Source: Pseudotamlana haliotis
GTDB taxonomy: Bacteria; Bacteroidota; Bacteroidia; Flavobacteriales; Flavobacteriaceae
Length of the DNA stretch: 64,000 nucleotides
Reading direction: 5' to 3'
Assembly (NCBI RefSeq): GCF_008806375.1
Contig: NZ_WAAT01000044.1
Span: forward strand, 143,234 to 207,233
The translations under genes and the position numbers were made by a program. The notes beneath the pieces were generated by a model. That model was not told where the DNA came from. It worked only from the letters and a program-made list of their open reading frames with translations, and did no database searches. How positions within the stretch are numbered: the first letter of the stretch is position 1; the number at the start of each line of letters is the position of its first letter. Positions 1-8,082 of the stretch are shown here, piece by piece.

Positions 1-485
1 TGTTTTCTTTATTTTAAACATAATTATTCTTTTTTGTCAAATGAAAATAGAGTAAAAACCAAAGGTAAATAAGGTGTTTTTTATAGATCTAAAGCACCAC
101 CTGCATTGACTTTACATCAAGTTGGTAGGTGAAAACTTAGATTTTTAGATATGAATGTTTGTTGTAATCACAACTATTAATTAACGCATTTTTAACAGTG
201 TTTTCAAGGGGTTATGACATTTGTCATAAAATCCACTTCAGTTTTTGTGCAACTTTGCAGTGTTAATGTAAAATGGTGGTTCGTTTTTCATAAAAATGTT
301 TGGTTAGTTTAAACTGTTTAGCTTTTTCATAAGGCTGAACAGTTTTTTTTTGCACTTATATTTCATAGAGGTATTACGCAGGGCTTCATCGAGGACTGCG
401 CTGAGTTTCAAATTAGATATAGTTTTTTTATTTGAAGATTAATGATGGCAACCAAAAACCATCACCTTATAACTATCAACCAATA
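1..485. other. Intergenic region with no gene seen
   Basis: No convincing coding frame is visible on either strand. The stretch is AT-rich and holds one clear factor-independent terminator at 311-350 on the plus strand, although no coding sequence precedes it inside the window. The terminator could belong to a gene ending before position 1 or to a short untranslated RNA (see findings). Confidence 0.6.
311..350 (+). terminator. Rho-independent terminator
   Basis: Arms 311-322 (AAACTGTTTAGC) and 334-345 (GCTGAACAGTTT) pair over 12 bp with one G.T wobble around an 11-nt loop. A run of T follows to 350. It reads on the plus strand. Confidence 0.7.
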
Positions 486-1439
486 TTATGACTGCTCAAA
501 TACTTTGTTTAGAAACTCAACACAGTAGTTTAAGGTGATGTCAAACCATGGGTTCATAAGCCAAAAAGCAGGAGGAGCGTTTCGTATGGTGTATGTTTCC
601 GTATGGGTTTGGAATATCTTTAATAATTTAGTCATGTCTGATTTTCCAGCCTGAAATTCAGGGTTAGTACTATTAATAAATAGTGTAGGTGGCGTGTTTT
701 CTCCCACATAGGTTAATGGAGAAGCTGTTCTCCAATCTTTTTCTTTTTTGTCGCGCGACCCATTTAACCAAATGCTTGCCATGCTGTTTTCTAAAGGGGC
801 GTTACGATGCACTAACGAGACGATACCGTCTAAATTGATAACAGCTTGAACTTCATCAGATTCATCTCCTTTGGTACTAAAAACTTCAAGTTTACCTGTG
901 GTACCAGCTAAAGTAGCTAGAAGTCCTCCAGAATCAGCTCCTAATACCGCAATTTTATCCGGGTCAATTTTATATTTTTTGGCATTTTTTCTCACCCATT
1001 TGATAGCATCTTTTACATCAAATACGGCTGCAGGATATCTCGCTTCTAAACTAAGTCGGTATGATATGGAAACGCCTACATAGCCATTTAACGCTAAGTG
1101 TTGTGCCATAACACGTTGGTTTTCTTTTTGCCCAGTTAGCCAACCACCCCCATGAATTAAGATCACAGCAGGCCGTAGTTTTCGAGACTTTTGTGCTGGA
1201 GAATAAACGTCTAGTTCTAATTTTCGTTGGTTTGTTTTTTTGTAAACAATGTTCTCATCGTTTTTAATATCGTCTGAGCTAAGCGGTGTGATCATTTCTG
1301 CAACATCATAATTCTGCCTAGTGGCATTATAAATGTCTACAATATTATATGGGTTTTCAGCAATTTGACTTTGAGACCAGCTTAGCGTGAAGCATGATAA
1401 AAAAAATAGTAGGCTACTAGTTTTAATTATTCTTTTCAT
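486..1439 (-). CDS. Secreted alpha/beta hydrolase (BD-FAE/esterase-like)
   Basis: A 317-residue protein starting at the ATG before a clear signal peptide (MKRIIKTSSLL..., cleavage likely after SWSQ). A longer frame upstream would put non-signal residues before it. The alpha/beta hydrolase fold of the carboxylesterase/BD-FAE group is shown by the oxyanion motif HGGGW (residues 96-100) and the nucleophile elbow GADSGG with Ser170. An acidic residue lies in the expected late region. Near the C terminus the family normally has His just before an FW..PWF motif. Here the sequence reads NAPPAFWLMNPWF with no His, so the catalytic triad may be incomplete. The substrate is unknown; such proteins often act on acetylated or feruloylated carbohydrate. 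It stands alone, divergent from the FKBP genes. Confidence 0.75.
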   Translation of the reverse strand: MKRIIKTSSLLFFLSCFTLSWSQSQIAENPYNIVDIYNATRQNYDVAEMITPLSSDDIKNDENIVYKKTNQRKLELDVYSPAQKSRKLRPAVILIHGGGWLTGQKENQRVMAQHLALNGYVGVSISYRLSLEARYPAAVFDVKDAIKWVRKNAKKYKIDPDKIAVLGADSGGLLATLAGTTGKLEVFSTKGDESDEVQAVINLDGIVSLVHRNAPLENSMASIWLNGSRDKKEKDWRTASPLTYVGENTPPTLFINSTNPEFQAGKSDMTKLLKIFQTHTETYTIRNAPPAFWLMNPWFDITLNYCVEFLNKVFEQS

Positions 1440-2024
1440 TACAATAAGTTTAGTCGGACCAATTAGACACTCAAAGCTTGTGGATATAAGCTTCAAAATG
1501 TATAAGAACTCCAGTTGGTTGAGTTGGGTTATTGCCTTGTAAGATATTTAAAACAATATCTTTGAGAAAGGCTGTGGTGTTTTGTTTATGCCCGAAATAT
1601 ACGTTATTTCAACAAATCTCCTAATATTATGTTAATTTTTAACAGTTGTGATTTTTAAGTAGGACATGCCGTAATTCTGAGTTTTTACTTATTTGTTTCT
1701 TAAATAGTGAATGGTATTGCTATCAGTTGATTAGGGATTACTTATAGCGGCAGTAAGAACGTGACTTTATGTTACGAAAAGTTAAATTTTAATAATTGCT
1801 TTACTACTACTTATTTGCGTCCTTTTTAAGGATATGCTAAGGTGTTGATTTGCTAGTTTTACATAGGTAGATTCATAAAATTTAGAGGTGTTCGTCTTCA
1901 AGGAAGCGCGCTTTGTAATTTTTATTTTAAACTAATTTATTACACATATAGCACATCAGGTAAATTCTTTTTTTTGTCCCTATAATTTTGTTACATTTGG
2001 CTTCGAATAACAAAAAATGTTAAA
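1440..2024. other. Long intergenic region between divergent genes
   Basis: These 585 bases lie between the hydrolase and the first FKBP gene. No coding frame of useful length is visible. A plus-strand promoter-like pair, TTG at 1537-1539 and TATCTTTG at 1557-1564 (17-bp spacer), points into about 450 bases without a gene. The FKBP promoter lies at the right edge. Confidence 0.5.
1992..1999 (+). promoter_or_regulatory. Bacteroidota -7 box for the first FKBP gene
   Basis: TACATTTG fits the TAnnTTTG consensus of the Bacteroidota primary sigma factor and lies 25 nt before the start codon. The paralogue downstream has the identical octamer. Confidence 0.55.
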
Positions 2025-2726
2025 ATGAAAGTAATGAAATTTTTAAGTCTAGTAACTTTAGTTTTACTAGTGTTATCTTGTGATCAAAAGACAACTTCTA
2101 ATAAGCCTATACAAACAGAGATAGATTCTGTTAGTTATGCCATTGGGATGGATGTTGGAAAAAATGTGAAAGCTAGTTTTGATGATTTTGATGAAGAACT
2201 TTTTGTTCAAGGGTTTATGAATGTTTTAGATTCTACTAATATCTTATTGGATGAGCCAACGGCAGCAGCTGTTGTTAGAACATACTTTCAAAAGAAACAA
2301 CAAGAAGAAGCGGCTAAACGTGCTGAAGCTAGTGAGAAAAACAAAGAAGAAGGTGTTGCTTTCTTAGAAGAAAATAAAACAAAAGAAGGTGTTCAAACTA
2401 CTGCAAGTGGTTTACAATACATCGTTTTAAAAGAAGGTACAGGAGAAAAACCAACAACAGACTCTAAAGTAAAAGTACATTATCACGGTACTTTAATCGA
2501 CGGGACTGTTTTTGATAGTTCAGTAGATAGAGGAGAGCCTGCAGAGTTTGGTGTAACACAGGTGATTAAAGGATGGACTGAAGGCCTACAACTAATGTCT
2601 GAAGGTGCCAAATACAAATTCTTTATACCGCAAGATTTGGCTTATGGTGCAAATCCAAGACCAGGCGGACCTATTCAACCATACGCAACATTAATTTTTG
2701 ACGTTGAGTTATTAGAAGTAAAGTAA
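2025..2726 (+). CDS. FKBP-type peptidyl-prolyl isomerase, lipoprotein
   Basis: A 233-residue envelope isomerase of the FkpA/Mip type. It catalyses cis-trans isomerisation of prolyl bonds and probably helps secreted proteins fold. The N terminus is a lipoprotein signal ending VLSC, so it is likely membrane-anchored. Residues about 30-110 form the helical FKBP_N dimerisation region ([11 protein letters not shown]...). Residues about 140-232 are the FKBP domain, with [18 protein letters not shown] and the AYG/PGGPI loop intact. Two ATGs lie close together (2025 and 2034); the first is used here. A terminator follows directly, so it is probably monocistronic. The next gene is a paralogue lacking the lipobox. 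Confidence 0.9.
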   Translation: MKVMKFLSLVTLVLLVLSCDQKTTSNKPIQTEIDSVSYAIGMDVGKNVKASFDDFDEELFVQGFMNVLDSTNILLDEPTAAAVVRTYFQKKQQEEAAKRAEASEKNKEEGVAFLEENKTKEGVQTTASGLQYIVLKEGTGEKPTTDSKVKVHYHGTLIDGTVFDSSVDRGEPAEFGVTQVIKGWTEGLQLMSEGAKYKFFIPQDLAYGANPRPGGPIQPYATLIFDVELLEVK

Positions 2727-2751
2727 GTTTTTTTAACTGAACACGATATTT

Positions 2752-2782
2752 AAAACAGGAAGCTTTGCTTCCTGTTTTTTTA
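2752..2782 (+). terminator. Rho-independent terminator after FKBP gene 1
   Basis: AACAGGAAGC (2754-2763) pairs perfectly with GCTTCCTGTT (2767-2776) around a 3-nt loop and is followed by a T run. Confidence 0.85.
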
Positions 2783-2840
2783 TTTTTTATAGGTATCAAA
2801 TAAGGAAGTGCCCTGAGTTTATTACTGCAAATAGTTTCCT

Positions 2841-2848
2841 TACATTTG
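2841..2848 (+). promoter_or_regulatory. -7 box for the second FKBP gene
   Basis: TACATTTG fits TAnnTTTG and lies 23 nt before the ATG. It repeats the octamer found before the first FKBP gene. Confidence 0.55.
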
Positions 2849-2871
2849 CGTCATTCACCTAAATTAAAAAC

Positions 2872-3555
2872 ATGAAATATTTTAAAATTCTTGCTCTCAT
2901 ATTGGTTTTTAATCCTTGTGTTTTTGCACAAAATGAAATAAAAACCGAAATCGATTCTGTGAGCTATGCCATAGGTATGGATATCGCAAAAAATGTAAAA
3001 ACCAGTTTTGACGACTTCAATAATCAGGTGTTTATGCAAGGATTTTTAAATGCTATGGAATCTAAAAATGTGCTGTTATCTCAAGATGATGCCGTTAATG
3101 CGATTAGAAATTATTTTAAAAAGAAGAAAGAACTTGAGGACGCTAAGCTAGATGAAGCGGCTCAAAAAAATAATGAAATTGGTATTGCTTTTTTAGAAGA
3201 AAACAAGACAAAGAAAGGTGTTGAAACAACAGCTAGCGGTTTGCAGTATAAAGTTTTAAAAGAAGGTTCTGGTGTGAAACCAGTGGCAAATTCTAAAGTG
3301 ACCGTGCATTACCACGGGACTTTAATCGACGGCACTGTGTTTGATAGCTCTGTGGAAAGGGGAGCGCCTATAGATTTTGTAGTGTCTGATGTGATTGATG
3401 GTTGGACCGAAGGTTTACAACTCATGACTGAAGGTTCTAAATACATTTTTTATATCCCTCAAGATCTAGCTTATGGCGCTAAACCAAGACCAGGCGGTCC
3501 TATTAAACCTTATGAAACTTTAATTTTTGAGGTCGAATTATTAGAGGTTAAGTAG
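2872..3555 (+). CDS. FKBP-type peptidyl-prolyl isomerase, periplasmic paralogue
   Basis: A 227-residue FkpA/Mip-like isomerase that aligns almost end to end with the preceding gene: the [12 protein letters not shown].. start of FKBP_N, the EENKTK linker, the [16 protein letters not shown] core and the GAKPRPGGPI loop. It arose by tandem duplication. The main difference is sorting. The N terminus MKYFKILALILVFNPCVFAQ looks like an ordinary signal peptide cut after FAQ; the Cys lies in FNPC, which is a poor lipobox. It is therefore probably a soluble periplasmic partner of the lipidated copy. Its own promoter and terminator bracket it. Confidence 0.88.
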   Translation: MKYFKILALILVFNPCVFAQNEIKTEIDSVSYAIGMDIAKNVKTSFDDFNNQVFMQGFLNAMESKNVLLSQDDAVNAIRNYFKKKKELEDAKLDEAAQKNNEIGIAFLEENKTKKGVETTASGLQYKVLKEGSGVKPVANSKVTVHYHGTLIDGTVFDSSVERGAPIDFVVSDVIDGWTEGLQLMTEGSKYIFYIPQDLAYGAKPRPGGPIKPYETLIFEVELLEVK

Positions 3556-3581
3556 TTTTAGTGTTTACTTAATTATAAATA

Positions 3582-3615
3582 TAAAACAGGAGGTTTGACT
3601 TCCTGTTTTTTTTTT
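3582..3615 (+). terminator. Rho-independent terminator after FKBP gene 2
   Basis: AACAGGA (3584-3590) pairs with TCCTGTT (3600-3606), extended by a G.T and a G-C pair, then a long T run. The core stem is the same as in the terminator of the first FKBP gene. Confidence 0.8.
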
Positions 3616-3652
3616 GTTTCTATATTTTACAAGGAATAAGCGCTTCAAGTTG

Positions 3653-3660
3653 TAACTTTG
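3653..3660 (+). promoter_or_regulatory. -7 box for era
   Basis: TAACTTTG fits TAnnTTTG and lies 22 nt before the era ATG. The -33 element is not obvious. Confidence 0.55.
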
Positions 3661-3682
3661 CAGCATAAAAAAATAGTGCACT

Positions 3683-4564
3683 ATGAACCATAAAGCAGGT
3701 TTTGTAAATATTATTGGGAATCCTAATGTTGGAAAATCCACATTAATGAATGCCTTTGTAGGAGAAAAATTATCCATTATCACTTCAAAAGCACAAACCA
3801 CCAGACATCGTATTTTAGGTATTGTTAATGGCGATGATTTTCAAATGGTTTTAAGTGATACTCCAGGTATTATAAAACCCGCTTATGAATTGCAAGAATC
3901 CATGATGGGGTTCGTGAAATCGGCCTTTGAAGATGCCGATGTACTGATTTATATGGTGGAAATAGGTGAGCAGGCCTTGAAAGATGAAGCTTTTTTCAAT
4001 AAAATAAAAGCCTCTAAAATTCCTGTATTATTGTTATTAAACAAGATTGATAAATCTGACCAAGCACAATTGGAGTCTCAAGTTCAGGAGTGGACAAGCA
4101 AAGTACCTAATGCCGAAATTTATCCAATTTCTGCTCTAGAAGGCTTTAATGTCAAAGAAGTATTTAATCGTATTATTGATTTGCTTCCAGATTCACCACC
4201 GTTCTATCCAAAAGATCAATTAACAGATAAACCTGAGCGTTTCTTCATCAATGAAACTATTCGTGAAAAAATCCTCATGCATTACAAAAAGGAGATTCCT
4301 TATGCAGTAGAAGTGGATACTGAAGAGTTTTTTGAAGAAGAAAATATTATTAGAGTACGATCAGTCATTATGGTAGAGCGTGAGACTCAAAAAGGTATTA
4401 TTATTGGTCATAAAGGAAGCGCTTTAAAACGTGTTGGTATGGAAGCTAGAAAAGATTTAGAGGCTTTCTTCGGAAAACAAATACATATCGAACTATATGT
4501 GAAAGTGAATAAAAACTGGCGTAGTAATGCCAATCAGCTTAAACGCTTTGGATATAATAACTAA
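3683..4564 (+). CDS. era: GTPase Era
   Basis: A 293-residue ribosome-assembly GTPase that binds the 3' end of 16S rRNA during 30S maturation. The G domain shows G1 GNPNVGKST near the N terminus, G3 DTPG and G4 NKID. The C-terminal KH domain carries GHKGSALKRVGMEARKDLE, and the protein ends in ELYVKVNKNWR, the usual Era ending. Length and domain order are normal for the family. It lies 130 nt after the FKBP terminator with its own -7 box. The other ribosome GTPase gene, der, lies 0.8 kb downstream, separated by a convergent membrane-protein gene. Confidence 0.97.
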   Translation: MNHKAGFVNIIGNPNVGKSTLMNAFVGEKLSIITSKAQTTRHRILGIVNGDDFQMVLSDTPGIIKPAYELQESMMGFVKSAFEDADVLIYMVEIGEQALKDEAFFNKIKASKIPVLLLLNKIDKSDQAQLESQVQEWTSKVPNAEIYPISALEGFNVKEVFNRIIDLLPDSPPFYPKDQLTDKPERFFINETIREKILMHYKKEIPYAVEVDTEEFFEEENIIRVRSVIMVERETQKGIIIGHKGSALKRVGMEARKDLEAFFGKQIHIELYVKVNKNWRSNANQLKRFGYNN

Positions 4565-4692
4565 ATTTGATAAATATAACTTGTTGTTTAGGTAACACTT
4601 AGGTAACTTTTTGGTGTCATATTTGCAACAGAATTCTATTTGGAAAAATAGGTTTGAGTTAGTTGGTTTAAAAGCTTTGGTTGTTTCTGCAA

Positions 4693-5196
4693 TTAAGGCT
4701 TTGCTTTTTTTAAGACGCCATACATAAAATCATTGAGGGCGTGCATCTCTTTAATACTTGAGGCTTTGCCAATACTTCCAGCAAAGTAAAGTGCAATCCA
4801 AATAATAATCATTAATAACACGACGCTAAACTGAACCGCAAAATCTTGTTCAAGCGACCAGTTGGTGTAAGCCCAAATACCAAAACCTAAAAAAGTACCT
4901 GCCACTAAAAAGTGTAAAAACATAAAGAGCGTCCAAACCGTGGGGCTTGGTCCAAATAAACCATAAATCAAACTGTTGTTTTCGTCTATAGCATTAATTT
5001 CTAAATGCAGTTGAGGCGACCAATAGGTTTGTTTTTCTTTCGGAAGCTTTATAAAAACATGCTCGTCTATCACCGAAACTATAAAGTCAGTTTGTATGGT
5101 TTTAGCATTTTTAAAATCACTTAAAATAGCTTCGTTATATTGAGGCATTTCGAGTTTAAATCTGGGGCGTAAAACAATGTCATTGGATAAAGCCAT
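4693..5196 (-). CDS. Hypothetical membrane protein (two TM helices)
   Basis: A 167-residue protein from the ATG at 5196 (MALSNDIVLRPRF...). An in-frame ATG 84 bases further upstream would add a weak N-terminal extension and push the gene toward the der promoter. The first ~95 residues are soluble, probably beta-rich. Two hydrophobic helices follow (WTLFMFLHFLVAGTFLGFGIWAY and FAVQFSVVLLMIIIWIALYFAG), then a short cytoplasmic tail. I recognise no characterised domain. It sits between era and der in the opposite direction, which may be conserved synteny in flavobacteria, but nothing in the sequence indicates function. Confidence 0.7.
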   Translation of the reverse strand: MALSNDIVLRPRFKLEMPQYNEAILSDFKNAKTIQTDFIVSVIDEHVFIKLPKEKQTYWSPQLHLEINAIDENNSLIYGLFGPSPTVWTLFMFLHFLVAGTFLGFGIWAYTNWSLEQDFAVQFSVVLLMIIIWIALYFAGSIGKASSIKEMHALNDFMYGVLKKAKP

Positions 5197-5293
5197 ACTT
5201 GTAGTGGTTAAGAGCTGGTAAAATACTGTTTTTTTTGATATGGTATAAATTTTATTCTTTTCATAAAAAAGATGTGGCATACAGTATATTTCC

Positions 5294-5301
5294 TATTTTT
5301 G
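5294..5301 (+). promoter_or_regulatory. -7 box for der
   Basis: TATTTTTG followed by C matches TAnnTTTG and lies 61 nt before the der ATG. The leader is A-rich. Confidence 0.5.
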
Positions 5302-5362
5302 CAAAAGTTTTCAGGGTACCATAAGTAAAACGGTTTTAACCTGTTAACCTTAAATTGAGATT

Positions 5363-6667
5363 ATGAGTAATATAGTAGCCATTGTAGGAAGACCAAATGT
5401 TGGAAAGTCAACGTTTTTTAATAGATTGATTCAAAGACGTGAAGCCATTGTAGATGCAGTAAGTGGGGTTACAAGAGACCGTCATTACGGAAAGAGTGAT
5501 TGGAATGGTAAAGAGTTTTCTTTAATCGATACTGGAGGGTATGTTTTAGGAAGTGATGACGTTTTTGAAGCTGAAATAGACAAACAAGTAGAACTAGCCA
5601 TTGACGAAGCTGATGCTATTATTTTTATGGTAGATGTTGAATCTGGTGTTACAGGTATGGATGAAGACGTTGCTAAACTACTTAGACGTGTGAATAAGCC
5701 TGTTTTTCTTGTAGTAAACAAAGTAGATAACGGTAAACGTGCCGAAGATGCCGTAGAGTTTTACTCATTAGGTTTAGGTGAATATTACACCATTGCCAGT
5801 ATCAACGGTAGCGGAACAGGGGAGCTTTTAGACGATCTTATCAAAGCCTTGCCTGAAAAGGAAGATGTTGTTGAAGATGAATTGCCGCGCTTTGCTGTGG
5901 TTGGACGTCCAAATGCAGGGAAATCTTCTTTTATCAATGCTTTAATTGGTGAAGATCGCTATATCGTTACAGATATCGCAGGAACAACAAGAGATTCTAT
6001 AGATACAAAATATAACCGTTTCGGATTCGAATTTAACTTAGTCGATACGGCCGGAATTAGAAGAAAATCTAAGGTTAAAGAAGACTTAGAATTCTATTCG
6101 GTAATGCGTAGTGTACGTGCTATTGAGCATGCCGATGTTTGTATTTTGGTTTTAGATGCCAATCGCGGATTTGACGGGCAAGTACAAAATATTTTCTGGC
6201 TCGCAGAACGTAACCGCAAAGGTATTGTGGTTTTAGTCAATAAATGGGATTTGGTTGAAAAGGATCATAAATCTGTTAAGGAATACGAAAAAGCCATTAG
6301 ATTACAAATGCAACCTTTTACCGATGTGCCTATTGTATTCATTTCAGCACTAACGAAACAACGTATTTATAAGGCTATTGAAACAGCGGTTGAAGTCTAT
6401 AAAAACCGTACAAAAAAGATTAAAACAAGCGAGCTTAACGAGGTGATGTTACCTATTATTGAAAACTATCCACCGCCAGCATATAAAGCTAAATTCGTTA
6501 AAATCAAATATATCATGCAGCTGCCAACACCGCAACCTCAATTTGCATTTTTCTGTAATTTGCCGCAGTATGTTAAAGATCCTTATAAGCGTTTTCTAGA
6601 GAATAAATTACGAGAGCGTTTTGGTTTTAATGGCGTACCAATTAGCGTATATATGCGTAAAAAGTAA
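5363..6667 (+). CDS. der: GTPase Der (EngA)
   Basis: A 434-residue double-G-domain GTPase needed for 50S subunit maturation. G domain 1 has [13 protein letters not shown] and NKVD. G domain 2 has [19 protein letters not shown] and NKWD. The C-terminal KH-like domain ends with [15 protein letters not shown], the typical Der tail. Length and architecture are normal. The gene is read alone from its own -7 box. Confidence 0.97.
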   Translation: MSNIVAIVGRPNVGKSTFFNRLIQRREAIVDAVSGVTRDRHYGKSDWNGKEFSLIDTGGYVLGSDDVFEAEIDKQVELAIDEADAIIFMVDVESGVTGMDEDVAKLLRRVNKPVFLVVNKVDNGKRAEDAVEFYSLGLGEYYTIASINGSGTGELLDDLIKALPEKEDVVEDELPRFAVVGRPNAGKSSFINALIGEDRYIVTDIAGTTRDSIDTKYNRFGFEFNLVDTAGIRRKSKVKEDLEFYSVMRSVRAIEHADVCILVLDANRGFDGQVQNIFWLAERNRKGIVVLVNKWDLVEKDHKSVKEYEKAIRLQMQPFTDVPIVFISALTKQRIYKAIETAVEVYKNRTKKIKTSELNEVMLPIIENYPPPAYKAKFVKIKYIMQLPTPQPQFAFFCNLPQYVKDPYKRFLENKLRERFGFNGVPISVYMRKK

Positions 6668-6818
6668 TAGGTTTTCATTTTCATTATTTTTATAGAAATT
6701 TCGATTTTGGTTTGAATTATAGAATTGGTTGACCAATTATTCCGAATATCATAATTTTTTCCAATAAGGAATTTTATATCATTCGTTATGGTTAAATTGT
6801 GGCTACAAAAATATTTTT

Positions 6819-7823
6819 ATGAGTCAGATTATTACATTCGGTGAAGTTTTAATGCGTTTATCTCCGTTCGGAAATAAAAAATTTATTCAAGCCAACACTT
6901 TAGAATTCTACTTTGGAGGCACTGAATTAAACGTAGGGCTTTCAATTGCTAATTTTGGAGGAAATGTAAAGCATATTACTTGTATTTCTGATGATTTTAT
7001 TGGAGATACAGCCATTTCATACTTAAACAAATTCGATTTAGATACCACAGCTATTGTGCGTTCAGGAAGACCTTTAGGGGTTTATTTCTTAGAAGTAGGC
7101 GCCGTAATGCGTCCAAGTTCTATTTCATACAACCGTTCACATTCTGCCTTTTCATGTATTCAACCAGAAATGGTCGATTGGGAGGCTGCTTTAGAAAATG
7201 GTTCTTGGTTTCACTGGACCGGTATTACCCCTGGATTAACTCAAGGAAGTTTTGATACCTTGAAAGAAGGATTGAAATTAGCCAAAGCTAAAGGGATGCA
7301 GGTTTCTGCCGATCCTACCTACAGAAGCGGATTATGGAAATACGGTGTAAATGCCAAAGATGCTTTAATTGAATTAATTCATTGTTCTACCATTTTTATT
7401 GGTGGAATTAATGAAATGAATGAACTTTTAGGTACAGAGTACGGCTATTCTAACGAAGAATTTATTGAAGCCAGTAAATTACTCATGGAAACCTTCCCTT
7501 CTATAGAGAAAGTTTTCGATAAAATAAGAACCTCTATCAATGCATCATGGCATAAAATTAGAGCAAGAATGTGGAATGGTGAGGAATTTAGAGAAACTCA
7601 AGATTTTGATATCACCCACATTGTTGACCGCATAGGTACAGGTGATGCTTTTGCAGCTGGTTTAATTTACGGCTTACAGCATTTCGATGACTACAAATCT
7701 ATGGATTATGCAAGTGCTGCATGTGCCTTAAAACACACTTACGAAGGTGATGTGAATTATGCCACAATCGCTGAGGTTACAGGGATTTTAGAAGGTAATG
7801 TTTCAGGTCGATTTAATAGGTAA
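6819..7823 (+). CDS. PfkB-family sugar kinase, probable 2-keto-3-deoxygluconate kinase
   Basis: A 334-residue ribokinase-fold kinase. The N terminus (ITFGEVLMRLSPFG..., then the FYFGGTELNVGLSIANFGG substrate loop) and the C-terminal PfkB signature IGTGDAFAAGL support the call, with Asp276 as the catalytic base. The opening motif and length resemble KdgK, which phosphorylates 2-keto-3-deoxygluconate to KDPG in alginate and pectin breakdown. No KDPG aldolase or uronate isomerase lies nearby, so the substrate is inferred from similarity only; fructokinase activity is possible. Weak hairpins downstream at 7914-7950 suggest it ends its own transcript. Confidence 0.8.
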   Translation: MSQIITFGEVLMRLSPFGNKKFIQANTLEFYFGGTELNVGLSIANFGGNVKHITCISDDFIGDTAISYLNKFDLDTTAIVRSGRPLGVYFLEVGAVMRPSSISYNRSHSAFSCIQPEMVDWEAALENGSWFHWTGITPGLTQGSFDTLKEGLKLAKAKGMQVSADPTYRSGLWKYGVNAKDALIELIHCSTIFIGGINEMNELLGTEYGYSNEEFIEASKLLMETFPSIEKVFDKIRTSINASWHKIRARMWNGEEFRETQDFDITHIVDRIGTGDAFAAGLIYGLQHFDDYKSMDYASAACALKHTYEGDVNYATIAEVTGILEGNVSGRFNR

Positions 7824-7913
7824 GTGATTTAGTTTCATCACATTTATTTACTTTTTTTCTTATTTCAGAAATGGCATTAACTACAAAAATAGCTGTTTCG
7901 TACTAGCAAAATA

Positions 7914-7950
7914 TCCCTGTGAGAGCACGTGTATGCCTTGCAGGGTTTTA
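7914..7950 (+). terminator. Probable terminator after the sugar kinase
   Basis: CCCTGTGAG (7915-7923) pairs with CTTGCAGGG (7937-7945), including two G.T wobbles, and is followed by TTTTATT. Confidence 0.5.
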
Positions 7951-8033
7951 TTAAATATTAAATTCAATTCAATTATCTAATGAGTTAGTATCTTGTTGGA
8001 TAGCGTCTCTGTTACCATTGTTTAAAGCTTAAA

Positions 8034-8082
8034 ATACTGTATATTTAACTAGATTTACCAAAAACCAATAAATATACAGTAT
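8034..8082 (+). promoter_or_regulatory. Inverted repeat overlapping the DUF3604 start codon
   Basis: ATACTGTATATTTA (8034-8047) is perfectly complementary to TAAATATACAGTAT (8069-8082), separated by 21 nt. The right arm includes the first two bases of the ATG at 8081. As RNA this would hide the start region in a 14-bp A/U-rich stem. As DNA it could be a two-site operator. It is the most exact inverted repeat noticed before a gene in this window. Confidence 0.6.

Noticed and set aside
8034..8082. A LexA box before the DUF3604 gene, because the arms contain TACTGTATA and TATACAGTA
   Set aside because: The two halves are separated by more than 20 nt instead of being contiguous, and no SOS-type gene is near. 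The resemblance to the E. coli box is probably chance.
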